From Pogonophryne albipinna (taxonomy: Eukaryota > Chordata > Actinopteri > Perciformes > Artedidraconidae), in the NCBI GenBank assembly GCA_028583405.1, contig CM053256.1:10428494-10492493 (forward strand): a stretch of DNA of 64,000 nt, given 5' to 3'. The notes beneath the pieces are model-generated. The model searched no databases, was not told where the DNA came from, and saw only the letters and a program-made list of their open reading frames with translations. The first letter of the stretch is position 1; every line of letters begins with the position of its first letter. The translations under genes and the position numbers were made by a program. Shown here in pieces: positions 60,165 through 64,000 of the stretch.

Positions 60165-61229
60165 TTAAAGGTGGGGTAGGTAATTCACTTCAGAAACACT
60201 TTTTGTTATATTCCATAGAATGTCCATAACATCCCGATAGCAATGAATAATACATTAAGTGCTTTGTCAATAAATACATAAAAAAATGTCATCTGTGGAA
60301 GCCGTGGTGCTGTAAAAAGCACAACCAATCATCTGAGCCGGCCCGGCTAAAATAACTGGATGGCCTATCTGCCTGTCAGCCTTCCATCTCGTGCACAAAC
60401 TTATCTCGTGCCCTCATTGGTCATGTGCGCGTTCGTACGGAGCCCCCTAGGGCTTAGGGGACATGGAGAAGAAATAAAAAAATATTTGAAAAAAAAAAAG
60501 GTTTTGCGAAATATTGCAAAACCCCTTTGCGAGATCTCGCAATACTTTTGCGAAATCTCGCAATACTTTTGCGAGATCAGTTCGGCGGCTACGGCAACAC
60601 AGAAACCACAACAATGGAGCGGTTCATCGATTTTACTTTGAGCTTGGCATTAAATATAAAGATATAACATCAGTGCTTGGCAATAGGCACGGGTTTCACA
60701 CATATACTGTATATATAAAGGGTTTCACATAAGTGAAACAAGAGAACACTCCGAGCGAGGGGACATGCACGTCCCTCTGAGCTGAGTTATTGACAGATTC
60801 GAATTTCGCGGATCAATAACTCATGAACATAACGTTGTAAAAATACAAATAACATGACTTTACAATCATAGCAAGATAGACAACGAGCTACAGAGTCGTT
60901 TTTATCAGAACAGTCGGATACGCGCCGTCATCCGAGCTAAACATCAAGAATTGGTCACAATCTGCAGCTTGAGGAGGGAGAGGAGTGCTTAGGGACCGTC
61001 TACAAACTGCAACGGGGTTTTGCGATATATCGCAAAAAAAAAATCTTTTTTCTTTTGTTCAAATAATTTATTTGTTCTTCTCCATGTCCCCTAGGGGCTC
61101 TGTGTGTGTTGGAGGAGGGGCTCTGTAAGGAAGTCTGAAGGAAGGGGCAGATTTTTTCCGGTTGTGTACTTTCAAATTCTAGCGCACTCGAGCTGGTTTC
61201 TCCATTCTTACCTACCCCTATACCTTTAA
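60165..61229. mobile_element. MITE with TTAAAGGTGGGGT ends, copy 2, carrying an insertion
   Basis: The left end TTAAAGGTGGGGTAGGTAA and right end CTTACCTACCCC...CCTTTAA enclose the same interior as copy 1 (40096-40485) in the opposite orientation. It is interrupted between about 60440 and 61098 by another element. The right end runs directly into a copy of the AAAGGTCCCATG MITE. Confidence 0.8.
60440..61098. mobile_element. Element with CCTAGG/GGGGACATGGAGAAGAA inverted ends, nested in a MITE
   Basis: GGGGACATGGAGAAGAA at about 60458 and its complement TTCTTCTCCATGTCCCC at about 61076 are inverted repeats next to CCCCTAGG-type sequence. Inside the left part, TTTTGCGAAATCTCGCAATA-like units repeat in tandem (about 60500-60580). 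No coding frame of note. About 650 bp. Confidence 0.7.
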
Positions 61230-61610
61230 AGGTCCCATGTCATGCTTTTCCGGTTATTACCCGTCCCCTTGTGTGGTATGAAGGCTTTTCTGCATGTAAA
61301 CGGTCTGCAGGGTCGCAAACCCTCAAAGTACACCCTGTAGAGAGTAAAACTCTAACACCGAAAAGACCTGTCTATGCTGCCTCAGAACGCCTCGTTGGAG
61401 ATTTCTCTTTTTCCATTGTTTTCTTCCTGGGTACAGTGACGTGCCCATACCCAAATGGACCCATTTGTCCAAATGGACCAATCCATGGAGCTCCTCACAC
61501 ACACACACACACACGCGCACGCACACACTCTCTCAGCAGCGAAGAGAGTGAATACACATGCTATACAGAGATGCTGTAGTGAGTTTGGAAAATTGCACAA
61601 TATAAATCTA
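61226..61610. mobile_element. Second copy of the AAAGGTCCCATGTCATG MITE, internally deleted
   Basis: It starts with the same terminus as the element at 26517-27313 and continues with its right-hand part, then jumps to its left-hand part in reverse (GAGTTTGGAAAATTGCACAA). The middle and the second terminus are missing. A (CA)n/(CG)n tract (61497-61528) lies within it. Confidence 0.75.
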
Positions 61611-61842
61611 TAAGCCCCCCCCCCCCCCCACATCAATGCCAGTCTGTCACTGGGCAATTGAGGCCTTGGTGCTGCACAGAGCGACTCTGAGTCATCTCTT
61701 GTGAGAGTGGGCCACAGTGCTGAAAGGATTAATTGGGCTTTTATGCAGCACAAAAAGGCCACAACAAAAAAATCCCTCTCAAAACCACATGTGAGAGTTT
61801 TAATGTTCAACATGTGCAGTGGGGGAGGTCAAAGTAAAAGTA

Positions 61843-62240
61843 GCATGACCACAGTGTGGAAATACACCATTACAGCTTCTGTATTAGAAATCTCACAAAA
61901 ATATTTGCATCAAAATATACTCATTATGCAGACTGGCCCATTTCAGAATATAAATGACATTATTGAATTTTTATTATTGAGACATGTGTTATATGTATAT
62001 ATATATACTTTTGGGCAGCGTAATCTATACATCATCATTTATTAGTTGATTTATATCATGTTCAATGATATATCTGAATCCCCAATTAATTAAAGAGGTC
62101 AGATAAATGTATTAGTAAAAAGTAGAGTGTGGTGGTGTTTGAGTATAATCAAAGACAAAAATTGAAATACTCAAGTGAATAAAAGTACCTTAAAACTGTA
62201 CTCAAGTACCGTACTGGTAACTAGTTTCCAACACTGCACA
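61843..62240. repeat. Dispersed non-autonomous repeat (AAGTACT-type), copy 3
   Basis: Blocks GCATCAAAATATACTCATTA, CAGACTGGCCCATTTCAGAA and ACTGTACTCAAGTACCGTAC match the repeat family at 50548-51065. It ends near CCAACACTGC. Confidence 0.6.
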
Positions 62241-62281
62241 TAAAATTGTCTTGAATCACCGTCCTACCTGACCTTGTGCCA

Positions 62282-62285
<4 letters not shown>

Positions 62286-62378
<93 letters not shown>
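62286..62378. repeat. Long (TG)n microsatellite
   Basis: About 46 TG units, the longest simple repeat in the window. A second array, (CA)n, lies at about 62571-62595. Confidence 0.95.
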
Positions 62379-62599
62379 ATGGGTATGTGTGCATGGGTAC
62401 GTGTGTGTGTGCACGTGTGAGATGAGTCATTGAATGTGACCTGTTGCAGCTACCGAAAGCAAAACGGAGAACAGTGGGTGAACCACATCACCAAAAACTC
62501 AACATGTAGCCTCTCCTGTGTTTATGTCTGCACTCTCTCCTTGCCTGTATCCCGGCAACACTTTCCACAACACACACACACACACACACACACACGTTG

Positions 62600-64000
62600 A
62601 GAACTTGTGGAAGACGTTAAAGTTAATAGAGAAGAGGTGGAGGGAAGACAGGTAGAGTAAACTGTGTGATGGATGACCCGACCCCTCTGGATGTCAGACC
62701 TCACCATCACCACACAGTCACACACAATTGTTTTTGTCCAACATGTTTCCCCCCAATTTCTGCGAACCCTTTTATCCTAACAAAGAAATACTACGTTGTT
62801 GTTTCACCATCACAATCAGCAGTGCTTTTGTTTATTTGACACCATCTTTTAATGTATATTTACAAGTTATGTCAAAAAGATGTCAGTAAATCATCGTTTG
62901 TGTCTCATTTGAAAAGTATTTTTATCATGCTTTATAATATTCAAGGACAAGCGGCATTAACGCAAACAAAACACAATGTTCCTCAAGAACTAAACATCTG
63001 GCTTGAATCCAAAGTACTGTACGCAGCATGTGAGAACACACTCAAGAGATTATTTTCACAGTTACATAAATATGCTACAGAAGTATACATGTACAAGGAT
63101 CACAATGTCCATGAGGAAATCCTTAGTCACGTTACAGTTGACACTGAAGTTACAAATACATGTCTACAGGGAGAGAAGTGAAAATAAATGTAAATATTTG
63201 GAGTAAATAAAATATTATCGAATTTTATAATCAAAAAATGTTAGCTTTCCATCTTTCATTATTGCAGTTTAATATTTAGTTTATTCCAATATTTAGAAGT
63301 GTTCCACCACGTTATTCTTCTTCAAAAATCATTATTTTACATGTGGGATATTACTTATTAGTTAACATTGCAGTAAACTAAAAGGTAGATCACCAAACTG
63401 AAATTGTGCAGAAGAACTCGCAACATATTGAAAGCCTATGTGTACTTTTTATTCCCCGGGATACAAATAAACACACAAATATTTTACGTATTTGTGTGAC
63501 TTTATAAATAAACTCTATCTAGTTCTGTCTGTATAAAAACGAATGCGTCATTTTAAACAGTGAGTTTTCATGTTCACATTGGAGGCCTGACACACTTTGG
63601 CTGCCCCTTGTGGTGCATTACTTTAACTGAATTGGGTGATTAGTTCTGTTATATTATTGTAAATAAAAGAGACAGCTGTGTGGGAGGATTTTTATTACAT
63701 GTTGTGCACCTTAATCCAACAGAAAAGAAGGCAGCACACAATTCCTTAAAGTGACGTCACTCATTCTACTTCTATAACCTAGTCCTGGAAAAACATCCGG
63801 GGATGAGGCATAACATCTGATCAAACATTATGTTTATTTCTGAGAAACTGAGCGCATGGCTCTTATAAATCAAACACTCTGAAGACGTGATGATGAAACC
63901 CACGTTTCTTTTCTCAGGGACTATTGTGACTCAATCCCACTGCAAAACTATTTAAAGTCTGCATTGTTCTACAATATGTTTCATACAATGTGTCGCCATC
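62600..64000. other. Intergenic, no gene recognised
   Basis: AT-rich sequence to the window end. A plus-strand frame at 62852-63181 (109 codons) has no recognisable domain, no clear splice partner and AT-rich codons. I do not call it a gene. Confidence 0.45.

Noticed and set aside
62286..62378. Long Thr-His/Cys-Val repeat proteins predicted across (TG)n arrays
   Set aside because: Translation of microsatellites, with no gene context.
62852..63181. 109-codon plus-strand frame near the window end
   Set aside because: AT-rich codons, no known motif, no promoter or poly(A) context.

Overview
The window is nuclear DNA from a bony fish, most likely a percomorph teleost (inference). The protein-coding genes are split by GT-AG introns. 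Between them lie teleost-type repeats: an L2-like LINE, a Tc1 element, hAT elements with 8-bp target duplications, MITEs and long (TG)n arrays. There is no operon, plasmid, phage or CRISPR structure. From family knowledge, the gene order virma - rad54b (with fsbp nested in an intron) - gem - cdh17 matches the block on human chromosome 8q22, so this is an ancient syntenic segment.

Layout. 654-4923 (+): the 3' ten exons of virma, a subunit of the m6A methyltransferase complex. About 5430-7206: a 5'-truncated L2-like LINE on the minus strand. 7605-11723 (-): a five-exon RING/TRAF-type zinc-finger gene whose first intron holds an 842-bp fold-back element with telomere-like repeats. 15033-33815 (+): rad54b, a Swi2/Snf2 recombination ATPase. 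Its third intron (15487-24555) is large and holds a decayed LINE, a Tc1 transposon with a second element inside it, and the whole two-exon fsbp gene on the same strand. A 1475-bp hAT derivative sits in a later rad54b intron. 33816-41219: gene-poor DNA with several small DNA transposons. 41661-43056 (+): gem, an RGK GTPase, with a TATA box and a short upstream ORF. 47591-59515 (+): cdh17, an atypical seven-repeat cadherin in 18 coding exons. One of its introns holds a nested stack of transposons. 59516-64000: cdh17 3' UTR, MITEs and microsatellites.

Gene integrity is uneven. The RING gene (333 aa), fsbp, gem (303 aa) and cdh17 (871 aa) read open with consistent splice phases throughout. Six of the ten virma exons each need a one-base correction, and the last rad54b exon needs one. 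The restored frames remain well conserved. That pattern suggests local consensus errors more than long-term decay, but the sequence alone cannot settle it.

The genes do not form one pathway. I found no convincing new multigene system. The items most worth following up are the clustered virma frameshifts, the fold-back element, the RING gene with its C-terminal PDZ-ligand-like tail, and the cdh17 features (an added exon-6 segment, and LDGD where human CDH17 carries RGD).
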